A model generated the notes under the pieces. That model searched no databases. It worked only from the letters and a program-made list of their open reading frames with translations, and was not told where the DNA came from. Both the position numbers and the translations under genes were made by a program. Positions 48,939 to 60,240 of a DNA stretch of 64,000 nucleotides are shown in pieces. This DNA is from Fratercula arctica. Taxonomy: Eukaryota; Chordata; Aves; Charadriiformes; Alcidae. Numbering within the stretch: the stretch's first letter is position 1; each line of letters starts with the position of its first letter. The stretch lies in assembly GCA_947846985.1 (NCBI GenBank), contig CANTUZ010000003.1:58042096-58106095 (forward strand), given 5' to 3'.

Positions 48939-51900
48939 GGACTGTGAGTGTTTGGAGCTGGCAGAAGGGCCTGGGCAGCCTCTATTCCCTGGTGATCACA
49001 GTCCAGCCAGGAGAGAGCCTGAGGAACTTGAGGGGCTGGCCAAAGGCAGCAGCAAACCTGGTTAAAGACAAAACACCAGGGCAAAAAGTGGGGCTTATGG
49101 TACTAGTGCTTGAAGGACTCAATTTAAATAGGTTACACATCACCAATTTGTGTTCAGAGATGGTGCACTATGAAGATATAGGATATAGCATGTTATGCTG
49201 TTTTATACAGACAGTTGCTTTTTTTGGTAGGGTAGTGGTCTTACAGCAATGTCTGGTTTGTTGCTGCAATCCTGGTTTTATTTTAGCTTCTGTGCAATTG
49301 TTTTACGTATTCAAAAAATTCCCATTTAACTTCATGCCCTGCTAGTTTCCTGTCTGTGCAAAAGCGCCAAAGTGCAGACCAGCAGTATTTGCATGGTTGA
49401 GTATGTCTGGGAGAATTGTTTACATATCAGCATCTGAAACTGGGAGGAGAACAGCACAACGTGTTTGACAATGGAAAGACGGAGAACAAATCTTGTGTTG
49501 CAATTCCTTAGAGTATATTCTGGGAACAATGAAGTAACTGAGCTTTGCTCTGGTTTTCAAGGCTGGCTGGCCTTAGGGGGAGAGATCACGTTATTCCACT
49601 TGCAATATCATCTACTAGATGTCAGTATAAATAGTGGCAAATGAAATGCTCTTTCAGTGGGGTTTGGGATTGTATCCAATAGGTGATAACAGGTTGCATG
49701 ATTAAAATGTTCAAAGGAATAAGTTTGAAGTTTACAGTTGCAATGCATGTAATACAGACCTTCCTTGCTTTGCTTCACCTTCTTGTGACGCTTTTTAAAA
49801 GAGTTTTGGCAGTCTGACAAAAATAGACAGATGCTAAATTGAAGATTTAAATTATAATTTCGAAGAAGGATAGCAGTAATACGCTTTGTTATTCTTCCCT
49901 ACCTGAAATCCTGGTTCAATTTACATTAAAATTTGGAGGTTGTGGTAATTACTGAACAAAATTGCAGTAACAGCTCAGCTGGGAAAAGGCTGGAAAATTT
50001 TAATGAAATAGTAGAAAGCAAAATTTGCATATGAAAAAAATTTAAAACTGAGTGGGAATTTTAAATAAAATATTTTTTATAAAACAATGTAAGAGCTGGG
50101 CTTTTCTTCTTTGTTCATCTTCCATTCATGTCCTGTTTATGCGTTAGCAGTCAAAATATTTAGTTACTGTACAGCAGCTAATTGTAAAGTAATGTGGTTC
50201 TTTGTGTGAAGAACGTCATTCTCTTAAAATGTGAAATTTTTTTTGGAGTTGAGCTTACTACAGATCCTTCTGTGATACTCTCAACTTTCAACCATTAATA
50301 TGGATGATTTTCATCCTCAGTTTTTAATTTTGAAAATAATATTTCTTTTATAACTTCCTTTAAGTGTATTTTTCTGTAATGCATATTTCTTGATGTAGTT
50401 GGCTTAAGAGAAAATATGCTGGAATATGTTTCCCTTATTTAAACATGTGATTTAAATCATAGGATTGATGTATGGTATAAGTAACTTTGGTGAATTACAA
50501 GTGTCCAGGAAGGGAATATGGAATGAATAATTTCAGTCAGTGGCCTCTCTCAAGAGGAATGTGCCTATGCATGATGTATTTGTGGAACTACAGAGAAAAG
50601 CATAATATCATAAAGCCACTGATTTTCGATTTGAACATACTTACCTAGGTTTGATAAGTATTTGACATAAAAGTGTATACAGAGCATTTTAGATGTCTTC
50701 CTGGAAAAAAAAAAAAAGGAAAAAAAAAAAAAAAGGAAAAATTCAGACAATAGTATTTCAATATTCAAACAGCACCGTCTTTTCCGCACACATCCCTGAA
50801 GGTAATTAAATGCTCTGACATTGCTAACTCTGGTGATTCAGAAGCAATCTTTCAATGTAGGATATTTTTTACACTTTTAATGCCTGGACTTCCATGACTT
50901 GCACGCAAATCTCAGTTCTACTGCAAAACAGTCAAGGGCTATTCCTAGTTGTTTAAATTACATTGCTAACCAAAGTATTTGTAGTGGTAATGCTTTCTGT
51001 GTAGATGAAGCACTGTGTGCTTTATTTTTTTTTTTCTATGAAATAAAAGATTTGCCTCAAGCTGGTCTTGCAATTTGTTTATATTTAAACTGACTCATTT
51101 TTAGATATGGAGAGCTGGCACTGCTTTGGCATGATGTGTGCCAGTTAGTTGGTGGGTTTGTTTTTTTTTTAAGCTAAAGTAGCCTGCAGTATACCAGTCT
51201 GTTTGTCCAGTGAATGCTTAATCTGGGATAAGAGGATTCCCGTGATACTATGAGGAGGCAGTAGGGAAAAACAAAGAATACTATTTCAGGTAAAAGTCTC
51301 CCAATGTTTGTGGAGACCCATGCCTGTGAAGTTACTACAAACAGGCCTAAGGTCTTTGAGAAGGATGATCAAGTCATTGAATTGCTACTGCTTAACTCTG
51401 CTTCTTTTTGGGAAGAGGAGGTGAAACTCTTGGTTTTATGCTCCCCCTGCTTTATGTTCCTAGTTGCTTTATTTATAACCATGTGAGGTACACTTTTGAT
51501 ATGTAGCGTGAGCAGGATCATCAGTTCTTCACTTTTTGTATATGTAAAGGAGCCCCAGGAAGTGCTATATCTGTGAAGCTTAGCTCTGTTTTTCAGTGAA
51601 AGCAATGGCTTGTATTGCGGTGGCTTCCACTGAGAAGTTAAGGTTTTCATGTTTTTCCCCTGTATTTTAGATGAAAGTTAATTCGTGTGTTTTATGCAAG
51701 AGACTTGCAATATGGAGAATTGCAGAGGGAAGAAGACACAGTAAAGAAAAATAAATCCATATAAGACACTGGATCTACTATTCCTAAGCTCTTATGACTA
51801 TGGGTGGGATTTCATTTTATGTCTAAGTCCACATAGCGGTTGAATGCTTCTGGAAATGACAGTTCAACTTCGTCCTGCCCTCTGTGTGTTCCTACCTGTT

Positions 51901-54900
51901 CACTGGCATTCATTATGTCATACAGTGAGGGAAGTTGTTCAGGAAACTGATCTCACAGTAAATGAATAGTTTTTTGGGGTTTTTTTTTGTTTCAGAAAAG
52001 GGAAGAGGTTGAGAGCAATTCCTCTGTTTTAACTCAGTGTTAGCCAGCTCACTTGTGCTTATACAAGCAAAGTGACAATAGAGTGTGGCTGGGGGTAGGG
52101 ATTGCATTGACAGGCATTTGTCCTTTAACAAGAGATAGTCTTTACCTCTGGCCTTTAAACCTTATAAATTGTACAGGGCGAACACAAAATATTGCTCATT
52201 GAAAGCTCCTAGTCTACTATCTGTCAGCAGCTTGCTTATGTACATTTACATTTCCAGAGAATCCTGTGGAAAATCACCTAGAAGCTTGTACTCCTTCAGG
52301 GACTTGTTCGTGGCAAAAGGCATTTCCGCTTGTTTGTCCCAGTTTTAATTTCTGTTCATAAGTACTTGGGATTAACCTAATGGTTTAGTTATAAAATCAC
52401 GTAACGGGAAATAATGAGAAATGATAAGGAAGTAATACCAAGCGCATCAGGAAAGTAAGTGTTCTATATGAGCTGTTTAAAAGAAAATGTGAATTTGTTC
52501 ATTAGTGGAATTAATTAATTGATTGTCTTTTACTATGGAAACCAGACCTTGCACTATATGCAAAACCAGAGAATTAAAGTACAAATATATTTTTAGCTTT
52601 TCAGGTAAGTAATTAGTCAGTGAACAGAAATGGCAAAGAAAGTAAACCTTCGATTTGCTGCATGGTTGGAATCCGTGCCTTTCCTGAGTTTGTCTTTTGA
52701 GGATATGTCATACTTGCGTTGGAGTTTTCATAAAGAAACTCATTATTTGGTAAAACTCAGGCTCTTGATATATAGTTCATGAGATATTCCCCATTTTCTT
52801 ACTACCTTGCTTGGAAAGTTCTGGCCAACAGTTGATGCAATAAAAATTTTAGAAATTGTGTTTTGTGAAACAAAGTAGTGTAACCACATCTGTTTTGCAG
52901 ATGGGTTCTTTTTGCATTATGCGTTTTATCTATCCCAGCTTTGAAGTTTGACAGTGGATCATTAGAGTTAATTCATGTAGCAATAAAAATTGGGAGGTTA
53001 CGCAAGGATGTTTCTTTGATTGTTGCATATCTGCTGCATTAAACCCTTAAGATCTTTACTTGTAGGAGGGAGTTTGTGGTTATCTTATACAATTTCGTAA
53101 TCAACACTGCTTGCTTAATTTCGTCTAAACTCCTACATACAAATCCAGCCTGTGTACATTGGATTTCAATGGTAATGCACTACAATGTAATGGAGTCAGT
53201 GCTGCTAGGAGTTCCATCGAACACTTGCTGGTTTGAGCAGGGGAGAGAGAGCTCCCTGCAGTCTTTCATTCTTGGTGATCGCTCATGTGTTTTGGCACCA
53301 GCTTTTAAAGACCAAACTGTGTCAGGTTTTCACATGAAACTTTGAAAACTGGTTGTTGAGCTTTTGCTGTTCAGGGTAACGTTAAGCTAATTTTATTTTG
53401 TGCTAGGTTTGAGAGAACTTCTAAAGGACTTAATTTATTAGGCTTAAGGATCATGCTGTTCTGTAATCTGTGTGATTTCATCATATGAACCTTCTTTGTT
53501 TCAGGTAATAATTTCTAAGTGCTGATAGAGGCTGGGACACTTAGGTACACAATATAATTACTATTGTTCTGTATGTGTTCCCACTTAAAATGTATTTTTA
53601 ATTAGAATAAAAATTAAGTTATCTCCAAGCAATATAACAAATACAGGAAAAAAAATAAAGTAAGATGTATCCAGTACCATAAAATGTAGAATAAACCAGT
53701 CAAGCATTCAAACAAGCTTAAATGCTTCTTATCTGAGACCATTCAATAAATCTGCATTTATGATTAGGGTATAATATTTTAGATTATCAAACTGAGGAGG
53801 AGGTAATATTTTGCCTATTTCTTCCCTTCCTGCTCTCATTCTGCCTTTTGTTTGCTAGCTGTTGTCTTTTCTGTAGTCTTGACATGTTTGCAGCATTTCA
53901 AATTTCCTGGATTTGAAATGAAGCAAGTATTAGAAGAGTGATTTTTGTCTTGTATTTTATCAAATAAGTTTTTGAAACTGATTGACCATTCTGAAATGAG
54001 GGAGTGTATGATGTTAAAAAGTAGTTAAAAACACACAAATGAATAACGAAATAAATCAATTTTTTAAAAGCAAATTTCAAATCACGTTGAAATTAGTTTG
54101 TGGTTTCCTTAATATCTCTAGAAAATTCTAATAGGAATTTTAAAGGCTGTACAAAAGAATCAGGCAGATATAGCAAACTAATGCAGAACTTCCCTAGCTA
54201 ATCTTGTTAGACATTTCATGTAATGTTATTTGGACTAATCTATACTCAAATTACAACACATTTTCTGCATGCCAACAGCATGCTTGTGAAGAATTAACTA
54301 GTTAATGCACTGCAAGTTGTTTCCTATTATAACCTTTTTCTTGTGTCAGAGCTTTCTTAAGAGTTTCTTCACCTTAACTTTAAGATAAGGTCCTCTCAAA
54401 GAGGTGGTTGTAGGATCCTGGGATTTGAGGGTGGGGGTGGAGGTGGAAACATATGAGCATCCCAAAAAATACTGACTGGAGAACTGGTACATTCAAACAT
54501 TCTTTTTTCTTATTTTTCTTCTAGTCTTTAAATCAGTTATGTATTCTTTTCTGTGGCATTATTTTCTGCATTAGCTACAGCTATACAATGAGAAAATTTA
54601 TACCATGCTTCTTACAATTCTGAGTGTTAAATATCATAGGTGCAGTACCTTTGAAGTTATCTGTAGCAGGTTGAAGCCAGTGTTATATGTGAGAATCCAC
54701 AGTGCAGTCTTTAAAACTGCTTCTGTGATTCTTTTTATACCTCCTTATACTTTGCCAACACTTTTCCTAACAGCAATGCGAAATGTGGTTGTTGTCTAGT
54801 TGAGATTCTTCTGGAAAACAAGTAAACAGTGGCAACTCTGCAAACCCTACAGCAGTGAAATTATTTCACTCTGATCATTCTGTTTGTCCCATTTGTCTTC

Positions 54901-55590
54901 CTACTGTCTTTGTCAGGCAGCAGCCTTTAAAGTCCTTGCTGTGCACTCATGTTTTGCCCATCCTTGCATCTTCCACTGTGTTGTGGTCTACGTGCGTGTT
55001 CTTGGCTGCTTTCTTTAAACTGGCAATTTGTCATTAGAAAAGTAAATTATAAGCCATTTTTGTTCTTCTAGCCCAGAGTTTTAATTTGCCTTTAATCTCT
55101 CTGTATGGGTATTCTGTGTCCATCTCTGAAATGAAAGAGGTCAAGGTTAAAATGTGGTTTCACAAGAGGCAGCGATCTGAATGAAAACCCTACTGACAGC
55201 TGCTGAAATGGAGGGCTCCTCCCTCCATCCCAGTTTTCTTCTCCTTCTAGTTTTGGTGTGTGCTTCTGTGTCTCTTGCCTTGTGCCGATATCAATACTCC
55301 TTTCCAAGTGCATATTTGATTTGTTAAAGAGGTGGAAAAAGAAGTCAACAAAATGGTGTCATTGTCATACATTTTAGTAAACTAACTTGACTTACAAAAG
55401 AACCTGATGAAGATTTGTGTTGGTGTAAGGTCAGAAGTTTGGGACTGAGTGACTTGGAGCAATGATGTGGTGGATTTGAAAGGAATGGAAAGCTGAGAGG
55501 AGCTGTAAATAAGAGTGGAAGGACAAAACCCAAGCTCTTTGGGTTAGTTTAAGGAAAGCAGCACAGTCTCATTCAGATGTTAACTTGTAA
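48939..55590. other. Intronic stretch without a recognised element
   Basis: The first 150 bases are GC-richer; the rest is AT-rich unique-looking sequence. An A13-GG-A15-GG-A5 tract lies at 50705-50741. Open frames are under about 133 codons and unremarkable. Confidence 0.55.
50705..50741 (+). repeat. A-rich simple repeat
   Basis: A13, GG, A15, GG and A5 in succession. A purine-only tract of 37 bases. Confidence 0.9.
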
Positions 55591-58500
55591 TATGTGGAAC
55601 CGAGCGCAGGGTTCGCAGCGCAAGCCGCCTCTCTTTGTGTTGGGCACCACCTGCACACCAATAGCTACTGGTATAGTAAATAGGCAATACCTGCAGAAAT
55701 GTAAATTAAGTTGATAATGTAGGAAGATGAACAGGCATGGTTGGTTTTTGTTGGTTTGGGTTTAATTAGTGTAATTAAGTGTGTTGGCTACTACATCTTT
55801 GCATAAAATCTCTACTTTTATTGTTTTCTGCCTGCCAGTTTAGCAAATATGAAGCCAGCTCTCCAGCTTCTCATAGGTATAAAACCCTGTCTTTTTTGTG
55901 CTTTTTAGTAAGTGGCTGTATTTATTATTGATGGGTTTTTTTGTAACTACAGGGTTAGCTTCTTTCCAAGTAAGACCCTCTCCAAATCTCCATTATCCCT
56001 ATTGGATAGATTTGTCAGTTACTGTATCTCCCCATCAGAGAATAACAACAACTGTCAGTGAACTGCTCAGGAGAGCCTTCATCTTTCCAGGAAAGACCTT
56101 AAGGAAGCTTCTTTCCCCACCCCACCCCCCTTCCTCTTTTCTAATGAAAGAGCTTGAAAGTTGTAGCACTCTCACTGTGCGTGCTCTTCAATACGATGCT
56201 ACGTGTATTTTTCTGCTGATCTCGGTAGCCACAGGGAGCATGGATACCCAGGTAAGAGGGCTGCTGGGTGGTAAGAATTACTTTTGTTGTTCCCCTGCAT
56301 CCTTCGTTTATGGGGGTGATGCTTGATAATTATCTCTTAAATGCCATTGTGTTTTTATTTTTATCTAGCTGTGACAGACTAGTCTTCCGTCAGGTTTTAT
56401 TTCCCTCCTACACTCATGCAAGCTTTCACATGATGCTTCAAAAAAGCAGCTGAGAAACCAAGCAAAAAGCAGTGCTGATTTGTATAAAGCACCTCTATTA
56501 ATTAAATCAAAACTTCAGGCTGTGTTTCTGGTTGCTATGCGCAAATCCAAACATTGCTTTCTGAAGAAGCTCTTTCCACAATAACAATTTCTAGTGGGTT
56601 CTATGTCAAGTAATTCTTCCTAAAAACCTGTTTTCTGGGGTGGACCTAGGCAGTACTTGCTATCATTACAGATACCAATTAAGGACAATTGTTGCACTGT
56701 GTCTACGATGTAAACGGAAGATGTCAGTTCACATCTAGTAGTTACCAAGTGCTGATTTTAAAAGGTTTCTCACTGCTTGCTCTGCAGTAGGACAGAGATT
56801 TGTTCTGGAGCTCTGTGTTGTTTTATCGTAAGTGGTGCTGCAGGCAGACGGTCCTCTGCACGGGGCGTGCCGCTGCATGAAAGTTCTGAAGTTTGCTGTC
56901 AGGAAATACCTGCTAATACTTACTTTAAAAACTCACTCAAAATACCATCTAAGAAAGATATTTCTTCTAATACCTGAGGAAAGCTGATGCCTGAAGTGAT
57001 GCAAATTCATTTGAAGCAAATTAATTAAGGATTTTGAGCAAATATTAGGAATAATCTCTTTCTGTGTACAGTATTTGATAATTCCAAAAGTAGCAACACT
57101 AAAACAAATTGTTTAAAATAATATTGATTTAACGTAGCAGTACAAATACATTTGGTATATAAACATGTAAATATAAGTTATATGAATATAAAGTGCGTTT
57201 CCACAGATGTATTGACAGTTTTGAGCTAAAATCCACTTTTTTAATTTGAAACCACTTCTAGTGGATTTTTTAATAACCCATGAGATATTAAGGGGTTTTT
57301 TGCCTGTTTTTTTTTGCTTTTTGTTTGTTTGGGTTTTTTTATACAGACATAAAGAAAAAATACTGTATACAGTATCTATTTTTTTTAAATATAATTGACA
57401 GGAATTTGAAAAATTAATTGGACCTTTTAAAATGATAGATATCATTGAGCTTTCTGCAGGCCTCTGTAATGATATGTGTCTGTTCATAAGTAAATCAGAC
57501 TAGATTGAATGGTCCTGCCTAAGCTTACTTTCTGAATCTCTGTAAGGGCTGGTTTCTCAGCTTGAAATCATTTCTCATTAGGTGGAGCATTAGTTGCCAA
57601 AGATGACATCTTCGGTCTCTTCTATGTTTTTACAGAAGTAATTCTGAGTCAAAGTTGATCAAATACAGGGTGTTAAACCCTGAAAACACCTTTAGGTGAA
57701 GCAGATTACCTTACACTTGCCTGTAGTGAAGAGCGTGCAGGGCTTTGAGAGTGGTTGTTGGGTTTCTTTCACTGCAGATGGACTTGGTTCAGCAAAGCAG
57801 AGAGAAACATTTTTATGCTTTTGTACTATAATGACATCATCACTTTTCAGCAATGCAAGGCTTTCTTAGTATTTTAGTGCAGGAGTTTGCTCTTTCTGCT
57901 GATTCTCCATGAAATTTTTGTTAAAGCAAGACATGTCACTGTCATGATGGCCCTTCAGTTTCTGATGTCTGAGCATCACTGAGAATTTAAGTTCATTAGG
58001 TAGACGCCATTGCTGTTTTTGCGTTGGCACCTGTCTAAATGGTATTGCACCTACTGTGCTGCCCTGAGATTATCTCATGGTACCTTATGCACACATACAG
58101 CTCTTGTTTGGTCAACAGGCTTCATCACAGTTGCAATTTCTTTGGTATGTGTAATGAATAATGCAACAGAAGAGTAATAGCACTGTGCTATATTTAGTGT
58201 TCATTAATGTACATGTTCTCCATAATCCTTTTAAAATACGTTCTTGCAGCCTATTTGTACTCTTGTCTGAGCATATTACAGCACTTTTGATTTCAGTAAT
58301 CCTTTGTGGCAAGAAATAAAATGAGCAGTACGATGCTCATGTGGTATGAAAGCTTCTCTTTGGTTGTTCACTCTGACTTCTCTGACATGAAGGGAGCAAG
58401 GCTTATATCTACCAGCTGTCTTGCTGCTGCTTCCTTTAGTTAGCACTGAAATAGATTTTCTAGAAATGTGCATCTGAAGTACATTTCCTAGTATTTAAAG

Positions 58501-60044
58501 TCTATTCATTATATGAAACTACAGTATCTCTTGCCCCTCGCGTTTTTCTTTTATATCCAGTTGTCTCTTTAATCTTTTGTAACTTGTTACACCTGTAATA
58601 TTACATTCATGTAGGGCAAAAGATGAATTCCACTCACAGTGATGGTATGATGTGCCGTGTAATGCATTTGGACTCACTGCATCTGTGAAACCCACGGCGT
58701 TCTATGGAACAGCCAAGCACATGTAACAGGATTATGCAGGGAGATAAATGCTTGGTACGTGGTAGCTGGTATGAAAAGTGTTTCCATTCTCTCACCATCT
58801 TGTCGGCAGAAGTGATGGACAGTGAAGTTCACATTGTCATCACTTGCTCAGAGTTAACATTCCATCGAGGTTAACTGGCTTGCAGTGCAAAAGCTCACAC
58901 GTCTGAATCATCATGTAAGGCAGTCAGCAGAAACAGGGAAGACTACGTTAATTAAGCTTGATTGATACCTAGAAGCTTCAGACAAAGCCCTAAGGCCTAG
59001 AACTTGTTGATTTTCAGCTTATGTTGGTTTTAGGCTTATTTTATGACTTCCCATGCAGACATCAGAAATGCATGAAGCCATCTGTGTGTTTTGTCCCCTC
59101 TACTTCATATTAAAGCTATGAAGAGAGTCTTCAGCCTCTGTGTTTTCTAAGGCCCTGCAGTGCTTATTGTATGACTCAGATTAACGGGAGTGTTATACTC
59201 TGTAATGTCTAAGTGTTCATATGCCCTCTTTTTGCACAACTGTAAAGAGATATTTACATTTGTGTGTTGTTTAGGTTCCGATGCTTCTGTCCATTTTGAT
59301 TTTATTACATGTGAAGCATAGAGGAAAACTTGCTAAAACTGATCCAATCTTAAGCCCTACGTGTATATTGTAAATCTGGTAACCATAGAGCCTTTTTTTT
59401 TGTGCTGGTAAAGGGTGGTTGATGTTGTGGCTGGATTGTATGTTTCCAGGTGTGTTGCACTGTTGTTTGTACTTGTCTTGCTTTGTAAATGAGTAAACAA
59501 GCTTAGCAAGTTATAAGAAATAGATTAAGAAAGAGAACCAGTAGTGGTGTTATAATATTGATATATACTAAGGCTATTCAGGGAATGTGTCACAGGTGTA
59601 AGTTCTTTAGCACTATCTTTGTGATGGATGATAAATTCATTTTATAGACTTAATTAAATTGTTTCAGTATGGCTTATTTCATCATGTTATGTTCTTTGCA
59701 TTTTATTGCTGATTATCTTCAGATTATTTGCCCTTCCCCTCCCCCCAATTTTCTTTATGTAATTGAGCAATAGATGAACAAATGTATGTACTTATAATAG
59801 CCTGTAATAAAAACATTTTCTTTTGTAAATGATTATTGCATATTAGTGAGGTCATTATTTATACTATTTGGACCTTTATTATATTAAACAGATTATAAGA
59901 AATTTCAAAGTGTGATGAACACATAAACAGAAATTTCAGCTTCAATAAATGTTCCAAGACAAGTAACGTATCAATAGAAGAAAGTGAATTCTTCATATGC
60001 ATTTATAATGGTAAACAGTTTTCGAGAGCAAGTTGCACTGTGTA
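55591..60044. other. 3' part of the long intron, no recognised element
   Basis: AT-rich sequence leading to the exon at 60080. A small CpG cluster lies at 55600-55627. An open frame of 142 codons at 55898-56326 has a hydrophobic start but no recognisable family and is probably chance. An eroded stretch at about 57497-57545 (AGACTAGATTGAATGGTCCT) could be a very old CR1 tail, not firmly supported. No RNA gene recognised. Confidence 0.5.
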
Positions 60045-60079
60045 TTACTGATGATGTTTTATCTTTTTTCTTTTTCCAG
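60045..60079 (+). promoter_or_regulatory. Branch point candidate, polypyrimidine tract and 3' splice site
   Basis: A TTACTGAT sequence at 60045-60052 fits the vertebrate branch-site consensus, with the branch adenosine at about 60051. That is 28 bases upstream of the intron end. A T-rich tract and the acceptor TTTTTCCAG follow, ending at 60079. The acceptor is well supported by the reading frame; the exact branch base is inferred. Confidence 0.65.
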
Positions 60080-60240
60080 TTGTCCATATTTGTCGGAGAA
60101 GATTACACCTGCTATACCTGCAATTGGTGGGATTCTTTTCTTTTTCGTGATGGGGACCCTGCTGCGTACTAGTTTCAGTGATCCTGGTGTCCTCCCACGC
60201 GCAACACCAGATGAAGCAGCAGATCTAGAGAGACAAATAG
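60080..60240 (+). CDS. ZDHHC14: ZDHHC14 coding exon, transmembrane segment 2 and DPG motif
   Basis: This 161-base internal exon enters in phase 2 and leaves in phase 1: one base completing the split Asp codon, 53 full codons, then a G before the donor GTAACA at 60241. It starts CPYLSEKITPAIPAIGG, a short lumenal loop leading into transmembrane segment 2 (about ILFFFVMGTLL). RTSFSDPGVLPRATPDEAAD follows, containing the Asp-Pro-Gly motif that DHHC enzymes carry on the cytoplasmic side just after the second membrane helix. It ends at LERQI, just ahead of the linker to the cysteine-rich domain. The DPG motif and the PRATPDEAADLERQI stretch strongly match ZDHHC14. The frame is intact, with no stops and consensus splice sites, so this is a live exon and not a retrocopy. 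Reading through the donor meets a stop at 60297-60299. Confidence 0.95.

Larger units (their letters stand above)
118..60079 (+). other. ZDHHC14: ZDHHC14 intron, 59,962 bp, phase 2
   Basis: The intron starts with GTAAGT at 118 and ends with a pyrimidine tract and CAG at 60077-60079. It separates the exons for transmembrane segments 1 and 2 and interrupts one codon after its second base. Joining GA (116-117) to T (60080) gives an Asp codon, as expected at this point in ZDHHC14. The intron is AT-rich and holds all the transposon fragments listed here apart from those I could not recognise. No other exon on either strand could be supported. Confidence 0.92.

Noticed and set aside
55898..56326. 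142-codon open frame with a hydrophobic N-terminus
   Set aside because: The hydrophobic start comes from T-rich sequence. No family resemblance and no conserved-looking motif beyond it.
57497..57545. Possible very old CR1 3' tail (AGACTAGATTGAATGGTCCT)
   Set aside because: Only about 20 bases resemble the CR1 terminal block, with no further support on either side.
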